DNA from: Duganella sp. BuS-21
GTDB lineage: Bacteria; Pseudomonadota; Gammaproteobacteria; Burkholderiales; Burkholderiaceae_D
Length of the DNA stretch: 64,000 nt
Direction of reading: 5' to 3'
NCBI GenBank assembly: GCA_041874725.1
Contig: CP097466.1
Location: 2,108,001-2,172,000 of the forward strand
This document shows positions 1 through 9,287 of this stretch, one piece after another (position 1 is the stretch's first letter; the number at the start of each line of letters is the position of its first letter). The notes beneath the pieces were generated by a model. That model was given only the letters and a program-made list of their open reading frames with translations, did not search any database and had not been told where the DNA came from. A program made the translations under genes and the position numbers.

Positions 1-45
1 TGCCCGGCAAACAGCAATTGGAAAGAAATCTGGCAAGAGGACAAA

Positions 46-522
46 ATGGAAGATGAAGAAGAACAACTGGACCTGGCCAGCCGCCTGACACAGGACCACC
101 ACCAGTCGCTGAAACTGTGGCTGCGCATGCTGTCGTGTACCGTCAAGATCGAGAACGAGATCCGCAGCCGGCTGCGTTCCAGCTTCGGCATCACGCTGCC
201 GCGCTTCGACCTGATGGCGCAGCTGGAGCGCCACCCGGACGGGTTGCGCATGGGCGAGCTGTCCAAGCGCATGATGGTCACGGGTGGGAACATCACCGGC
301 ATCACCGACCAGTTGGAACAGGAAAAGCTGGTGGTGCGCGTGCCCGACCCGAAAGACGGCCGCGCCTACAGCGTGAAGCTGACGGCGGCCGGCCGCAAAG
401 CCTTTGCCACCATGGCGGCGGAACATGAAAGCTGGATCGAAGAGCTGCTGCAGGACGTCTCCAGCACGGACAAGGCGCAGCTGATCGACATGCTGTCGGC
501 CATCAAGCAGCAACTGAAATAA
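46..522 (+). CDS. MarR-family transcriptional regulator
   Basis: The 158-residue protein has the MarR winged-helix layout: an N-terminal helix for dimerisation, a recognition region around residues 60-90 (GELSKRMMVTGGNITGITD) and a wing with the usual D-x-R pattern in DPKDGRAYSVKLT. It ends in a C-terminal dimerisation helix. Proteins of this family usually repress a neighbouring catabolic operon and are released by an aromatic or CoA-thioester ligand. The start is supported by a purine-rich AAGAGG about 6 bases upstream of the ATG. It lies 9 bases before a crotonase gene in the same direction, so it probably controls the acyl-CoA genes that follow. The ligand cannot be read from the sequence. 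Confidence 0.93.
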   Translation: MEDEEEQLDLASRLTQDHHQSLKLWLRMLSCTVKIENEIRSRLRSSFGITLPRFDLMAQLERHPDGLRMGELSKRMMVTGGNITGITDQLEQEKLVVRVPDPKDGRAYSVKLTAAGRKAFATMAAEHESWIEELLQDVSSTDKAQLIDMLSAIKQQLK

Positions 523-531
523 GGACACACC

Positions 532-1332
532 ATGCCGTACACCCCCAGTCATTTTCTGTTCGAGGTCAGCGCCGGCGTCGCCACGCTGACGCTGAACCGC
601 CCCGAGCGCAAAAACCCGCTCACCTTCGACTCGTATGCCGAGCTGCGCGACCTGTTCCGCGCGCTGACGTATGACACCGAGATCAAGGCCGTGGTGCTGA
701 CCGGCGCCGGCGATAACTTCTGCTCCGGCGGCGACGTCCACGACATCATCGGCCCGCTGACCAAGCTTGATATGCCAGGCCTGCTGGCCTTCACGCGCAT
801 GACGGGCGACCTGGTGAAAGCCATGCGCCACTGCCCGCAGCCGATCGTCGCGGCGGTGGACGGCGTATGCGCCGGCGCCGGTGCGATCCTGGCGCTGGCA
901 TCCGACATCCGGCTCGGCACGGCGCGCAGCAAGACCGCCTTCCTGTTCACGCGCGTGGGCCTGGCCGGCGCCGACATGGGCGCGTGTTCGCTGCTGCCGC
1001 GCGTGATCGGCCAGGGCAGGGCGGCCGAGTTGCTGTACACCGGGCGTTCGATGAGCGGAACCGAAGCCGAACGCTGGGGCTTCTTCAACAGCGTGCAGGA
1101 ACCGGAAGCCTTATTGGACGCCGCGCGCGACTACGCGCAAGGCCTGGCCAACGGGCCCACCTTCGCGCACGGCATGACCAAGAAGATGCTGCAGCAGGAA
1201 TGGAATATGGGCGTGGACGAAGCCATCGAGGCCGAAGCGCAGGCCCAGGCCATCTGCATGGCGACGCAGGACTTCCACCGCGCCTATCACGCCTTCGTGG
1301 CCAAGCAAAAACCACAGTTCGAGGGCAACTAG
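532..1332 (+). CDS. Crotonase-fold (enoyl-CoA hydratase/isomerase family) protein lacking the canonical glutamates
   Basis: The 266-residue protein has the crotonase fold, with the CoA/oxyanion region [12 protein letters not shown] near residue 60 and a second oxyanion loop [12 protein letters not shown] near residue 110. Aligned by eye to classical enoyl-CoA hydratase, the first catalytic Glu (GGGCE in the rat enzyme) is Ile and the second (QPE) is Arg. Plain hydratase chemistry is therefore doubtful, and another CoA-thioester reaction such as isomerisation, hydrolysis or C-C cleavage is possible. It is followed directly by an acyl-CoA dehydrogenase gene. Crotonase, acyl-CoA dehydrogenase, RidA and MarR genes together are known from aminobenzoyl-CoA or salicylyl-CoA degradation clusters in betaproteobacteria; membership here is an inference. 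Confidence 0.88.
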   Translation: MPYTPSHFLFEVSAGVATLTLNRPERKNPLTFDSYAELRDLFRALTYDTEIKAVVLTGAGDNFCSGGDVHDIIGPLTKLDMPGLLAFTRMTGDLVKAMRHCPQPIVAAVDGVCAGAGAILALASDIRLGTARSKTAFLFTRVGLAGADMGACSLLPRVIGQGRAAELLYTGRSMSGTEAERWGFFNSVQEPEALLDAARDYAQGLANGPTFAHGMTKKMLQQEWNMGVDEAIEAEAQAQAICMATQDFHRAYHAFVAKQKPQFEGN

Positions 1333-2499
1333 ATGAGCGACAAGAATTACCTGGCCTGGCCCTTCTTCGAATCGCGCCACGCGGCGCTTGAGCAGGCGCT
1401 TGACGCCTGGGCCACCGAACAGGTGGCGGGCGACCATGGGCATGGGCACGACGTCGATGCCGCCTGCCGTCAACTGGTGCGTCAGCTGGGCGAGGGTGGC
1501 TGGCTGCGCCACGCCATCGGCGGCACGGCGCATGGCGGCGCCGGCGACAGCATCGACACCCGCGCCATCTGCTTGATCCGCGAAACGCTGGCACGTCACA
1601 ACGGCCTGGCCGATTTCGCTTTCGCCATGCAGGGACTGGGCTCGGGCGCCATCAGCTTGTTCGGCAGCGAGGCCAATCGCGCCGCTTACCTGCCGCGCGT
1701 GGCGCGTGGCGAGGCGATTGCGGCGTTCGCGCTGTCCGAGCCGCAGGCCGGTTCCGACGTCGCCGCCATGCAGTGCGCGGCGATGCGGGATGGCGACGAC
1801 TATGTGCTGAATGGCGAGAAGACCTGGATTTCCAACGGCGGCATCGCCGATTTCTATGTGGTGTTCGCGCGCACCGGCGAGCAGCCCGGCGCGCGCGGCA
1901 TCAGCGCCTTCATCGTCGATGCCGACACGCCCGGCCTGGAAATCGCCGAGCGCATCAACGTAATCGCGCCGCATCCGCTGGCGCGGCTCGTGTTCACGAA
2001 CTGCCGCGTGCCGGCATCCAAACGCTTGGGCGAGGCGGGGCAGGGTTTCAAGGTGGCGATGGCGACGCTGGACGTGTTCCGTACCTCGGTGGCGGCGGCT
2101 GCGCTGGGCTTCGCGCGGCGTGCGCTGGACGAAGCTTTGGCCCACGCCAAGCAGCGCCAGATGTTCGGCCAGGTGCTGGCCGACTTCCAGCTGACGCAGG
2201 CCAAGCTGGCCGGCATGGCGACCGGCATCGACACCTCCGCCTTGCTGACCTACCGCGCCGCATGGCAGCGCGACCAGGGTGAAAAAGTTACGAAAGAGGC
2301 GGCGATGGCCAAGCTGCACGCGACTGAAACCGCGCAGCAGGTGATCGACGCGGCGCTGCAGATGTTCGGCGGCCAGGGCGTGGTCAGCGGCCATGCGGTG
2401 GAAAGCCTGTACCGCGAAATCCGCGCGCTGCGCATTTACGAAGGCGCGACCGAGGTGCAGCAACTGATCATCGCGCGTGAACTGCTGAAGGAGACATGA
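1333..2499 (+). CDS. Acyl-CoA dehydrogenase
   Basis: The 388-residue flavoprotein has the three-domain acyl-CoA dehydrogenase architecture: an all-helical N-terminal part, a beta middle domain with [14 protein letters not shown] and [14 protein letters not shown], and a helical C-terminal domain. The family catalytic base is present as the Glu in IYEGATEVQ near residue 375. It should oxidise an acyl-CoA to the enoyl-CoA, passing electrons to ETF. The ATG directly follows the stop codon of the crotonase gene with no gap, and the 3' end overlaps the next gene by 4 bases, which suggests translational coupling. The acyl substrate is unknown; the context suggests an aromatic or alicyclic CoA ester. 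Confidence 0.93.
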   Translation: MSDKNYLAWPFFESRHAALEQALDAWATEQVAGDHGHGHDVDAACRQLVRQLGEGGWLRHAIGGTAHGGAGDSIDTRAICLIRETLARHNGLADFAFAMQGLGSGAISLFGSEANRAAYLPRVARGEAIAAFALSEPQAGSDVAAMQCAAMRDGDDYVLNGEKTWISNGGIADFYVVFARTGEQPGARGISAFIVDADTPGLEIAERINVIAPHPLARLVFTNCRVPASKRLGEAGQGFKVAMATLDVFRTSVAAAALGFARRALDEALAHAKQRQMFGQVLADFQLTQAKLAGMATGIDTSALLTYRAAWQRDQGEKVTKEAAMAKLHATETAQQVIDAALQMFGGQGVVSGHAVESLYREIRALRIYEGATEVQQLIIARELLKET

Positions 2500-2918
2500 T
2501 GGAGATATTGCAACCGCCAGGCTGGGCGCGTCCGCGCGGCTATTCGAACGGGGTGGCCGCCGGCGGCCGCATGGTGTGCGTCAGCGGCATGATAGGCTGG
2601 GACGGCGACGGCGTGTTCCACACCGACGATTTCGCCGGCCAGGTGCGCCAGGCGCTGCTCAACGTCGTCGCCGTGCTGGCCGAGGCCAAGGCCGGCCCAG
2701 AGCACATCGTGCGCATGACCTGGTACGTGGTGGATAAAAACGAATATGTCGGCGCCTACAAGGCCATCGGCGCGGCCTACCGCGAGATCATCGGCGCCCA
2801 CTATCCGGCGATGACGGCGGTGCAGGTGGCAGCGCTGGTGGAGGACCGGGCCAAGGTGGAAATCGAGGTGACGGCAATGGTCCCCCCGACTGGAATCGAA
2901 CCAGTATCCCACGCTTAG
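2496..2918 (+). CDS. RidA/YjgF/TdcF-like protein with tRNA-derived C-terminal tail
   Basis: The 140-residue protein has the small chorismate-mutase-like fold of the Rid family ([17 protein letters not shown], then KVEIEVTAM at the usual end of the domain). The arginine that archetypal RidA uses for imine/enamine hydrolysis (PAR-S/T) is replaced by Met in YPAMTAVQV, so it belongs to one of the Rid subgroups without proven deaminase activity. The family normally ends near residue 127. Here the frame has no stop there and continues for about 12 residues ([11 protein letters not shown]) into the complement of a tRNA-Arg gene. It overlaps the acyl-CoA dehydrogenase by 4 bases and is probably the last gene of that operon. 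Confidence 0.88.
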   Translation: MMEILQPPGWARPRGYSNGVAAGGRMVCVSGMIGWDGDGVFHTDDFAGQVRQALLNVVAVLAEAKAGPEHIVRMTWYVVDKNEYVGAYKAIGAAYREIIGAHYPAMTAVQVAALVEDRAKVEIEVTAMVPPTGIEPVSHA

Positions 2919-2952
2919 GAGGCATGTGCACTATCCATTGTGCTACGGGGAG
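2878..2952 (-). tRNA. tRNA-Arg (anticodon CCT)
   Basis: Read on the minus strand, the sequence folds as a complete cloverleaf of 75 bases. The acceptor stem CTCCCCG pairs with CGGGGGG with one G-U pair. The D stem is GCAC/GTGC. The anticodon stem CATGC/GCGTG carries the loop CTCCTAA with anticodon CCT. The T arm is ACTGG-TTCGATT-CCAGT. The discriminator is A and CCA is encoded. It decodes AGG, a rare codon in this GC-rich DNA. The 3' half, including CCA, overlaps the 3' end of the convergent RidA-like gene. Confidence 0.96.
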
Positions 2953-2999
2953 GACGCGGCGAGATTATAGCCGAGACGCGCGCGTTCATGAAGCTTCCG

Positions 3000-3725
3000 C
3001 TAATTCAGCGTGCCGGTGACGCCCATCCGTTGGTACAGCGAGGCCAGCGGCAGCCAGATGACGAGGTCGTCGAATTCGCCACCCAAGGCGCGCTCATCCC
3101 CGGGCAAGCTCGCCGGCCGCACGATGAAGTCATTGACGGCGCTGTCGTTGTAGATCTCGTCGATGTTGCTGTTGCTGTCGCTGATCTGTACCATGCCGCT
3201 GGCCGCGACGCCGGGGTTGTGGCGCCCACTGGAGAAGATCACCGCCGGCGCGCATTGATATTCCTTGTTGCATTGATTGTAGCCCGCCAGGAAATAGGTC
3301 ACGCCGTTGGGGCGCCGGCTCACGACGCGCTTGTCGGCTACCGTGACGTCCTGCCGCAGTGGGGCTTCGGTGAACGCCGCCGTCACGCTGTAGTGCAGCC
3401 GCTTGCCCCAGCCGTCCAGGCCTGGCAAGCCCAGCGTTACCCACGGGATGAAGCCGGTGCAGGCTGCGGCCGCGCTGCACGGCTGGGTCGACTCGACGCC
3501 GTTGGTGGCCGACACCGCAGGCCGCGGCAGGCGGCCGTTGTTCAGGGCGTAGCCCAGCAGCGCCTCACGTGCCTGCGCCAGGGTGGCCAGGGTCTCGCGC
3601 TGGCGCCGCGCCTCGACTTGCTCCGGTTGAAAGCCGCCCATCAGCAGCGCCGCCGCGCCAAATCCCATCAACAGGATTAGCAGCAGCAGCGCGGCGCCAT
3701 GTTGGGATCGGCGGCAAGTAGGCAT
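3000..3725 (-). CDS. Pilin-like single-pass membrane protein of unknown function
   Basis: The 241-residue protein begins with a short basic leader and one hydrophobic helix (GAALLLLILLMGFGAAALLM, residues about 9-28). A helical stretch with QAREALLGYALNNGRLPRP follows, a pattern also seen after the transmembrane helix of pseudopilins and type II/IV secretion-associated proteins, where the phrase usually precedes a globular domain. There is no canonical G-F-T-L-x-E processing site. The globular part contains paired cysteines (Cys in TQPCSAAAACTG and NQCNKEYQCAP) suited to periplasmic disulfides. It starts 7 bases downstream of the ABC-F gene stop and is probably co-transcribed with it. The role is unknown. 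Confidence 0.7.
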   Translation of the reverse strand: MPTCRRSQHGAALLLLILLMGFGAAALLMGGFQPEQVEARRQRETLATLAQAREALLGYALNNGRLPRPAVSATNGVESTQPCSAAAACTGFIPWVTLGLPGLDGWGKRLHYSVTAAFTEAPLRQDVTVADKRVVSRRPNGVTYFLAGYNQCNKEYQCAPAVIFSSGRHNPGVAASGMVQISDSNSNIDEIYNDSAVNDFIVRPASLPGDERALGGEFDDLVIWLPLASLYQRMGVTGTLN

Positions 3726-3732
3726 GGCCGGC

Positions 3733-5634
3733 CTAGCCGTTGCTGCGTGACTCGATCTGCTCCCAGCGTTCCAGCGCGGTCAGCAGCTCGGTTTCAATTT
3801 CTTCGACGCGCTGATTGATGCGTCGCGCCTCGGCCGCGTTCTTCTTGTAGAAGTCCGGATCGGTCAGCTGCAAGTTCAGTGCAGTCTGTTCATCTTCCAG
3901 TGCGGCAATTTGCTTGGGCAGTTCCTCCAGTTCACGCTGTTCCTTGAAGCTGAGTTTTTTCTTGCTGACGGCTGGAACGGCGGCTGCGGCGGTCACCGCA
4001 GCGGCCGCCGGTTTGGCCGTGGTTTTGGCTGCAGGGGTGGCCGTGCGCATGCGCTCCCAGTCGCTGTAGCCGCCGACAAATTCACGCCACTGGCCATCGC
4101 CTTCAGCCACGATGACCTGGGTTACCACGTTGTCGAGGAAGGTGCGGTCGTGGCTGACCAGGAATACGGTGCCCTGGTAGTCTTCCAGCAGTTCTTCCAG
4201 CAGCTCCAGGGTGTCGATATCCAGGTCGTTGGTCGGTTCATCAAGCACTAGGCAGTTGGCCGGCTTGGCGAACAGGCGCGCCAGCAACAGGCGGTTGCGC
4301 TCACCGCCGGACAGCGATTTGACCGGCGAGCGCGCGCGCTCCGGCGAGAACAGGAAGTCGTTCAGGTAGCTCATCGAGTGCTTGCGCTGGCCGTTGACCT
4401 CCACCCAGTCGCTGCCCGGTGAAATCGTCTCGACCAGGCTGGCCTCTTCGTTCAGTTGGGCGCGCATCTGGTCGAAATACGCGACCTGCAGCTTGGTGCC
4501 GAGCTTGGCCGTGCCGCTGTCCGGCGCCAGTTCGCCCAGGATTATCTTCAGCATGGTGGTCTTGCCCGCGCCGTTGGCGCCGATCAAACCCACCTTGTCG
4601 CCGCGCAGGATGGTGCCGGTGAAGTCGCGCACAATGGCGCGTTCGCCGTAGAACTTGCTGATGTTTTCCAGTTCGGCGACGATCTTGCCCGAGCGCTCGC
4701 CGGTGGTGACTTCCAGCTTGACTTGGCCTTGCTGGTCGCGCCGCGCTGCGCGCTGCAGGCGCAGCGCCTCAAGACGGCGCACGCGGCCTTCGTCGCGCAC
4801 CCGGCGTGCCTTGACGCCCTTGCGGATCCAGATCTCCTCTTGCGCCAGCACCTTGTCGAACTTGGCGTTTTCCACTTCCTCGTTTTCCAGCTGTTCGGCC
4901 TTGCGGGCCTGGTAGGCGGTGAAGTTGCCGGGGAAGGACAGCAGGCGGCCGCGATCGAGTTCGATGATGCGGGTGGTCACGTTGTCGAGGAACGAGCGGT
5001 CGTGGGTGATGAACAACACGCTGCCCTTGAAGTCGCGCAGCAGACCCTCGAGCCAGACGATGGAGCTGAAGTCCAGGTGGTTGGTCGGCTCGTCGAGCAG
5101 CAGTACGTCGGGCGCCGACACCAGCGCGCGCGCCAGTGCCACCCGCTTTTGCATCCCGCCCGATAGTTGCTTCATCAATAAGTCGCCCGGCAGCAATAGT
5201 TTGCCCAGCACGGTCTCCACCTTGTTCGACAGGTTCCAGGCGTCGGATGCGTCGAGTTTGACCTGGATGTCGTGCATGCGTTCCATCACGGCGTCGTCGT
5301 TGCCTTGGCCGAACTGGCCGGTCAGGCTGTCGTATTCCTTGAGCAGCGCCGGCAGCTCGCCCAAGCCGGCGGCCACCGCATCGTGCACCGTCATCTCCGG
5401 GTCGAACACCGGCTCCTGCTCCACGTAGGCGATGCTCAGACCCTGCTGCATCACCAGCAGGCCGTCGTCGAGCTTGAAGCGGCCGGCGATGATTTTCAGC
5501 AGCGACGATTTGCCGGTGCCGTTACGGCCGATGAGGCCGATGCGCTCGCCTGCTTCCAGCGAAAATTCCGCGTGGTCGAGCAGGGCGACGTGTCCAAACG
5601 CCAATTGTGCGGAGGAAATAGAGATAACTGCCAT
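3733..5634 (-). CDS. ABC-F family ATPase (Uup-like)
   Basis: The 633-residue protein has two ATP-binding cassettes and no membrane segments, the ABC-F pattern. The first cassette has GRNGTGKSS, LSGGMQKRVALARAL and LLLDEPTNHLD. The second has GANGAGKTT, LSGGERNRLLLARL and LVLDEPTNDLD. A linker lies between them, and an Ala-rich stretch followed by a charged coiled coil (residues about 560-630) ends the protein, as in Uup. Members bind ribosomes or branched DNA rather than transporting solutes. The reading frame opens further upstream, but the start at MAVISISSAQLAFG matches the family N-terminus and leaves room for a leader. It is divergent from the EPS locus. Confidence 0.93.
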   Translation of the reverse strand: MAVISISSAQLAFGHVALLDHAEFSLEAGERIGLIGRNGTGKSSLLKIIAGRFKLDDGLLVMQQGLSIAYVEQEPVFDPEMTVHDAVAAGLGELPALLKEYDSLTGQFGQGNDDAVMERMHDIQVKLDASDAWNLSNKVETVLGKLLLPGDLLMKQLSGGMQKRVALARALVSAPDVLLLDEPTNHLDFSSIVWLEGLLRDFKGSVLFITHDRSFLDNVTTRIIELDRGRLLSFPGNFTAYQARKAEQLENEEVENAKFDKVLAQEEIWIRKGVKARRVRDEGRVRRLEALRLQRAARRDQQGQVKLEVTTGERSGKIVAELENISKFYGERAIVRDFTGTILRGDKVGLIGANGAGKTTMLKIILGELAPDSGTAKLGTKLQVAYFDQMRAQLNEEASLVETISPGSDWVEVNGQRKHSMSYLNDFLFSPERARSPVKSLSGGERNRLLLARLFAKPANCLVLDEPTNDLDIDTLELLEELLEDYQGTVFLVSHDRTFLDNVVTQVIVAEGDGQWREFVGGYSDWERMRTATPAAKTTAKPAAAAVTAAAAVPAVSKKKLSFKEQRELEELPKQIAALEDEQTALNLQLTDPDFYKKNAAEARRINQRVEEIETELLTALERWEQIESRSNG

Positions 5635-5753
5635 ATGCTGTGGGGGAAGGCGCGCGGCGGCGCCGGTTTCAAAGGAGAGAAAGTACGCATTGTACCGGCA
5701 AACGGCCGGGCGGCACACCGCCGCCGGTTGCGCACAACAATGGCTTTTGTGTG

Positions 5754-5782
5754 TGGACAGTTAAACTTGCTGCAATTACAAT
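5754..5782 (+). promoter_or_regulatory. Sigma-70-like promoter of the EPS locus
   Basis: A -35 element TGGACA (5754-5759) and a -10 element TACAAT (5777-5782) are separated by exactly 17 bases. Each differs from consensus by one base. Transcription would start near 5789, 70 bases before the CAAX-type protease gene. This is the best promoter match in the interval between the divergent ABC-F gene and the EPS genes. Confidence 0.6.
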
Positions 5783-5858
5783 GTACACATCCATAAAATT
5801 CAAAGGAATATGCCTTGCTTAGTCACCATCGCGCCAGGCGTCCAGCGCGGGGCTGCTC

Positions 5859-6524
5859 ATGACGCTTGACCGCGACGCCTGGCCACGGATCGCGCCGTTT
5901 GCCATCTATATGGCGTTTATCGTCGTGGCGGACCTGCTCACGCGGCTGGGCTGGAGCGCGGAGCAGCAGCGCTGGCTATATGCAGTGAAGGTGGGGGCCG
6001 TGGTACTGGCGCTGTGGTGCTGGCGCCGGCGCTACAGCGAGTTATGGGTGGCCGCACCGGGAGGGCGCGCGCTGCTGGAGGCGGTCGCGGTCGGCTTGCT
6101 GGTACTGGTCCTGTGGCTCAACCTCGATGCCGGGTGGATGGTGATCGGCCAGTCGGCCGGCTTCGCGCCGACCCGCGACGGCGCCATCTACTGGCCGCTG
6201 GTGGCGCTGCGCATCGCCGGCGCCGCGCTGGTGGTGCCAGTGATGGAGGAATTATTCTGGCGTTCGTTCCTGATGCGCTGGGTGGCGGGGGCGAAGTTTC
6301 TTGAAGTAAATCCGGCGCGTGTGGGGCTGTGTAGTTTTCTGGTCACGGCCTTGCTGTTCGGCATTGAGCATAATTTGTGGCTGGCGGGCGTCACGGCTGG
6401 AATCGCTTACGGCTGGCTGTACGCACGCACTGGAAACCTGTGGTCGCCGGTGCTGGCGCATGCGGTGACCAATGGCGCACTAGGGGTCTGGATTACCTGT
6501 ACCGGTAGCTGGTCTTACTGGTAG
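5859..6524 (+). CDS. CAAX/CPBP-type intramembrane protease, exosortase-associated
   Basis: The 221-residue protein is largely hydrophobic, with about six to seven predicted membrane helices. It carries the three motif blocks of the CPBP/ABI family: EELFWRSFLMR (E-E-x3-R, near residue 130), FGIEHNLW (F-x3-H) and HAVTN (H-x3-N), which supply the metal-binding or glutamic-protease active site. A subfamily of these proteases is habitually encoded in exosortase/EPS clusters (the CAAX prenyl protease-related family), and the position 40 bases ahead of epsL agrees with that. It may help process PEP-CTERM or JDVT-type proteins, but the substrate is not known. An in-frame stop codon shortly upstream limits the start to the ATG chosen. 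Confidence 0.85.
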   Translation: MTLDRDAWPRIAPFAIYMAFIVVADLLTRLGWSAEQQRWLYAVKVGAVVLALWCWRRRYSELWVAAPGGRALLEAVAVGLLVLVLWLNLDAGWMVIGQSAGFAPTRDGAIYWPLVALRIAGAALVVPVMEELFWRSFLMRWVAGAKFLEVNPARVGLCSFLVTALLFGIEHNLWLAGVTAGIAYGWLYARTGNLWSPVLAHAVTNGALGVWITCTGSWSYW

Positions 6525-6563
6525 TATTGTTTACTAATTATCGGCTATCAAAAGAAAATACAC

Positions 6564-7796
6564 ATGTTGAGTCCCCTCTCTTGCGATCCGGGCGCGCGTT
6601 TGTCGACGCCTTTCAAACCCTTGGCGGTCGCCGTAGGCATGATGCTTGGCATGGCGGCGAGTGGCGCCGCGTGGGCGGACATCAGCGACACCCTACATCC
6701 TTTCGTATCGGTCACGCGCAGCTACGACGCCAACCTGTTCCGCTATGCCGAGCAGGCGCCGATCGCCGACGCCGACCGCGACGACACCCTGACCCAGACC
6801 CAGGTCGGGATCAGTATCGACCGTCCGCTCGGCCGCCAGAAGCTGACCGGCGCGTTCAAGGTGTCGAAGGTGGCGTTTGACCGCTACGACATGCTTGATT
6901 ACACCGGCAAGGATTTCAGCGCCAACCTCGACTGGATGCTGGGCAGTCATCTGGACGGCCGCGTTGGCGCCACCTATGGACAAACCCTGACCTCGTTCAG
7001 CGACTTCCGCCAGGCCGCCCGCAGCCTGCAAGTGCAGCGCCGCGAGTATTTCGAAGGCGGTTGGCGCTTTCATCCGAGCTGGCGCGTGCGCACCGGTTAT
7101 AGCAACCAGAAGGTCAGTTACGATCTGCAGGCGCAGAAATTCAATGACCGCACCGAGGATAGCAAGAGTGTCGGCATCGACTACCTGGCCAGCAGCGGCA
7201 GCAAGGTCGGCTTGCAGTTTGGTCGCGTCACCGGGCGCTATGACAACCACTTCCTGGCCGCCGGCGTGCCCATCGACGACGGCTACACCCAGGACGAACT
7301 CAAGGTCAACGTGCAGTGGATCTTCAGCGCCACTTCGCAGTTCCAGATGTTGGCCGGCCGGGCCGAGCGCAAGCACACATATTTCACGCGCCGTGATTCG
7401 AGCGGCCTGAATGGTCGCGCCGTCTTCAACTGGTCGATGCTGCGCCGGCTGAACATGACCGCCAGCGCCTGGCGCGAATACGCCTCGGTCGACAGCAACG
7501 AGGTCAGCAACAGCTTCAACAAGGGCGTGAGCCTGAACGCGCAGTGGGAACTGACCGGCAAGATCAGCGCGGATGCCAGCGCCCGCCGCGAGCGCCGCGA
7601 TTTCATCGCGATCCCGGGCGTGACCAGCGCCTTGCAGCTCAACGATGACAATAAAAACTACAGCGCCGGCATCAGCTACGCGCCGCTCAAGCAGTTACGC
7701 CTGTACGTCGGCGGCTTCCGCGAAACCCGCGATGGCAGCCGTACCAATAGTTATCGGACCCATGGTATGTCGCTCAGTGCCCGTGCTCAATTCTAA
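6564..7796 (+). CDS. epsL: EPS operon outer-membrane beta-barrel-like protein EpsL
   Basis: The 410-residue protein has a long signal peptide (hydrophobic core around residues 18-35, cleavage probably after SGAAWA). It is then built of alternating amphipathic strands ending in an aromatic residue (SLSARAQF), typical of an outer-membrane beta barrel. Sequence and context match the EpsL family of the methanolan-type, exosortase-linked EPS operons. It probably forms or supports the outer-membrane exit of the polymer, although this has not been shown for the family. It stands 8 bases ahead of the initiating transferase. Confidence 0.85.
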   Translation: MLSPLSCDPGARLSTPFKPLAVAVGMMLGMAASGAAWADISDTLHPFVSVTRSYDANLFRYAEQAPIADADRDDTLTQTQVGISIDRPLGRQKLTGAFKVSKVAFDRYDMLDYTGKDFSANLDWMLGSHLDGRVGATYGQTLTSFSDFRQAARSLQVQRREYFEGGWRFHPSWRVRTGYSNQKVSYDLQAQKFNDRTEDSKSVGIDYLASSGSKVGLQFGRVTGRYDNHFLAAGVPIDDGYTQDELKVNVQWIFSATSQFQMLAGRAERKHTYFTRRDSSGLNGRAVFNWSMLRRLNMTASAWREYASVDSNEVSNSFNKGVSLNAQWELTGKISADASARRERRDFIAIPGVTSALQLNDDNKNYSAGISYAPLKQLRLYVGGFRETRDGSRTNSYRTHGMSLSARAQF

Positions 7797-7804
7797 GAAG
7801 ACAT

Positions 7805-9172
7805 ATGGTTAACGACATTCCCCTGATTTCTTTTTTTCAAAGAGTACTCGATCCGCTGATTATCATGGGGACACTGGTGCTGGTCTCATCGCTGCACGGC
7901 GTCCGCTTTGACGGCTATGCCTTGGTGCTGATGGTGCTGGCCTTTTTCATCGCCTCGGCGGTGTACCAGAACATCGACCCCTACCGGGCCTGGCACAGCG
8001 GCAAAATGCTGGCCTTCGCGCGCGACACGCTGGCCGGCTGGGTGATCACGGCCGCCGTGCTGGTGCTGCTCGGCTCGGCCGCCGGCATGAGCGCCCACTA
8101 CCACAAGGAGGTGGTGCTGACCTGGTTCCTGGTCACGCCGATTATTTTGTTGGGCAGCCACATGCTGGCGCATCGCATCGGCGGCGACCGCGAGGTGCGC
8201 TCAATGGTGATCGTCGGCGCCAACGGCGTGAGCATCAAGTTTGCGAACAACATCCTGGCCTATACCCATCTGCCGTTGAGTGTGCACGGTTACTTCGACG
8301 ACCGCGGCGAAGACCGTCGTCCGCCGGACATGCACCACCCGACGCTGGGCGCCATGGACGAAGTGGCGGGCTATGTGCGCAAGCATCAGATCAAGATGAT
8401 CTTCATCAGCCAGCCGATTTCAGCGCAGCCGCGCATCCGTAAGCTGCTCGACGAATTGCAGGACACCACCGCTTCGGTGTATTTCCTGCCCGACATCTAC
8501 GCCTTCGACCTGATGCAGGCGCGTTTCGACAACGTGGCCGGCATGCCGGTGATCGCCATCTGCGAAAGCCCGTTCACCGGCTTCAATCGCTTGATTAAGC
8601 GCGGCAGCGATATTCTGCTGGCGTCGGTGATTCAGGTACTGCTGTTGCCGATCATGCTGCTGATCGGCATCGCGGTCAAACTCAGCTCGCCGGGGCCGAT
8701 GATCTTCCGCCAGCGCCGCTACGGCCTGTATGGCGAGCAGATCATCGTCTACAAGTTCCGCTCGATGCGGGTGACCGAGGATGGCAGCAAGGTCACGCAG
8801 GCCACCAAGGACGACGCCCGCGTGACCCGGGTCGGCGCCTTCCTGCGCCGCACCTCGCTGGACGAGCTGCCGCAGTTCATCAACGTCTTGCAGGGGCGGA
8901 TGAGCATTGTCGGCCCACGTCCGCATGCGGTGGCGCACAACGAGCAATACCGCAAGCTGATCAAGGGATATATGTTGCGCCACAAGGTCAAGCCGGGCAT
9001 TACTGGCTGGGCCCAGGTGAACGGCTTGCGCGGCGAGACCGAAACGCTGGACAAGATGGAGGCGCGCATACGCTACGATCTTGATTACCTGCGCCGCTGG
9101 TCGCTCTGGCTCGATTTGTGGATCGTGATCTGCACCATCAAAGTAGTGCTGCAGCGAGAAAACGCCCATTGA
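7805..9172 (+). CDS. Undecaprenyl-phosphate sugar-1-phosphate transferase (WcaJ-like, initiating enzyme)
   Basis: The 455-residue protein has the polyisoprenyl-phosphate hexose-1-phosphate transferase layout. Four or five N-terminal membrane helices are followed by a central nucleotide-fold region (residues about 135-250) and another hydrophobic segment near residue 270. The catalytic domain holds the family marks [25 protein letters not shown] and [10 protein letters not shown]. It transfers a sugar phosphate, most often glucose-1-phosphate or galactose-1-phosphate, to undecaprenyl phosphate and so starts the repeat unit. It is the first committed enzyme of the locus. A gap of 267 bases with its own promoter candidate separates it from epsD. 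Confidence 0.93.
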   Translation: MVNDIPLISFFQRVLDPLIIMGTLVLVSSLHGVRFDGYALVLMVLAFFIASAVYQNIDPYRAWHSGKMLAFARDTLAGWVITAAVLVLLGSAAGMSAHYHKEVVLTWFLVTPIILLGSHMLAHRIGGDREVRSMVIVGANGVSIKFANNILAYTHLPLSVHGYFDDRGEDRRPPDMHHPTLGAMDEVAGYVRKHQIKMIFISQPISAQPRIRKLLDELQDTTASVYFLPDIYAFDLMQARFDNVAGMPVIAICESPFTGFNRLIKRGSDILLASVIQVLLLPIMLLIGIAVKLSSPGPMIFRQRRYGLYGEQIIVYKFRSMRVTEDGSKVTQATKDDARVTRVGAFLRRTSLDELPQFINVLQGRMSIVGPRPHAVAHNEQYRKLIKGYMLRHKVKPGITGWAQVNGLRGETETLDKMEARIRYDLDYLRRWSLWLDLWIVICTIKVVLQRENAH

Positions 9173-9287
9173 TGCCTTGGCTACGCCCTTAAATGCGCCT
9201 TAAGCCGTTGTTTTGACACAAAATATTCAGGGGTGCGCAGTCCACGGTGGCGTTACAATAGCATCAATAGTTATCTGCAAGGACAGC

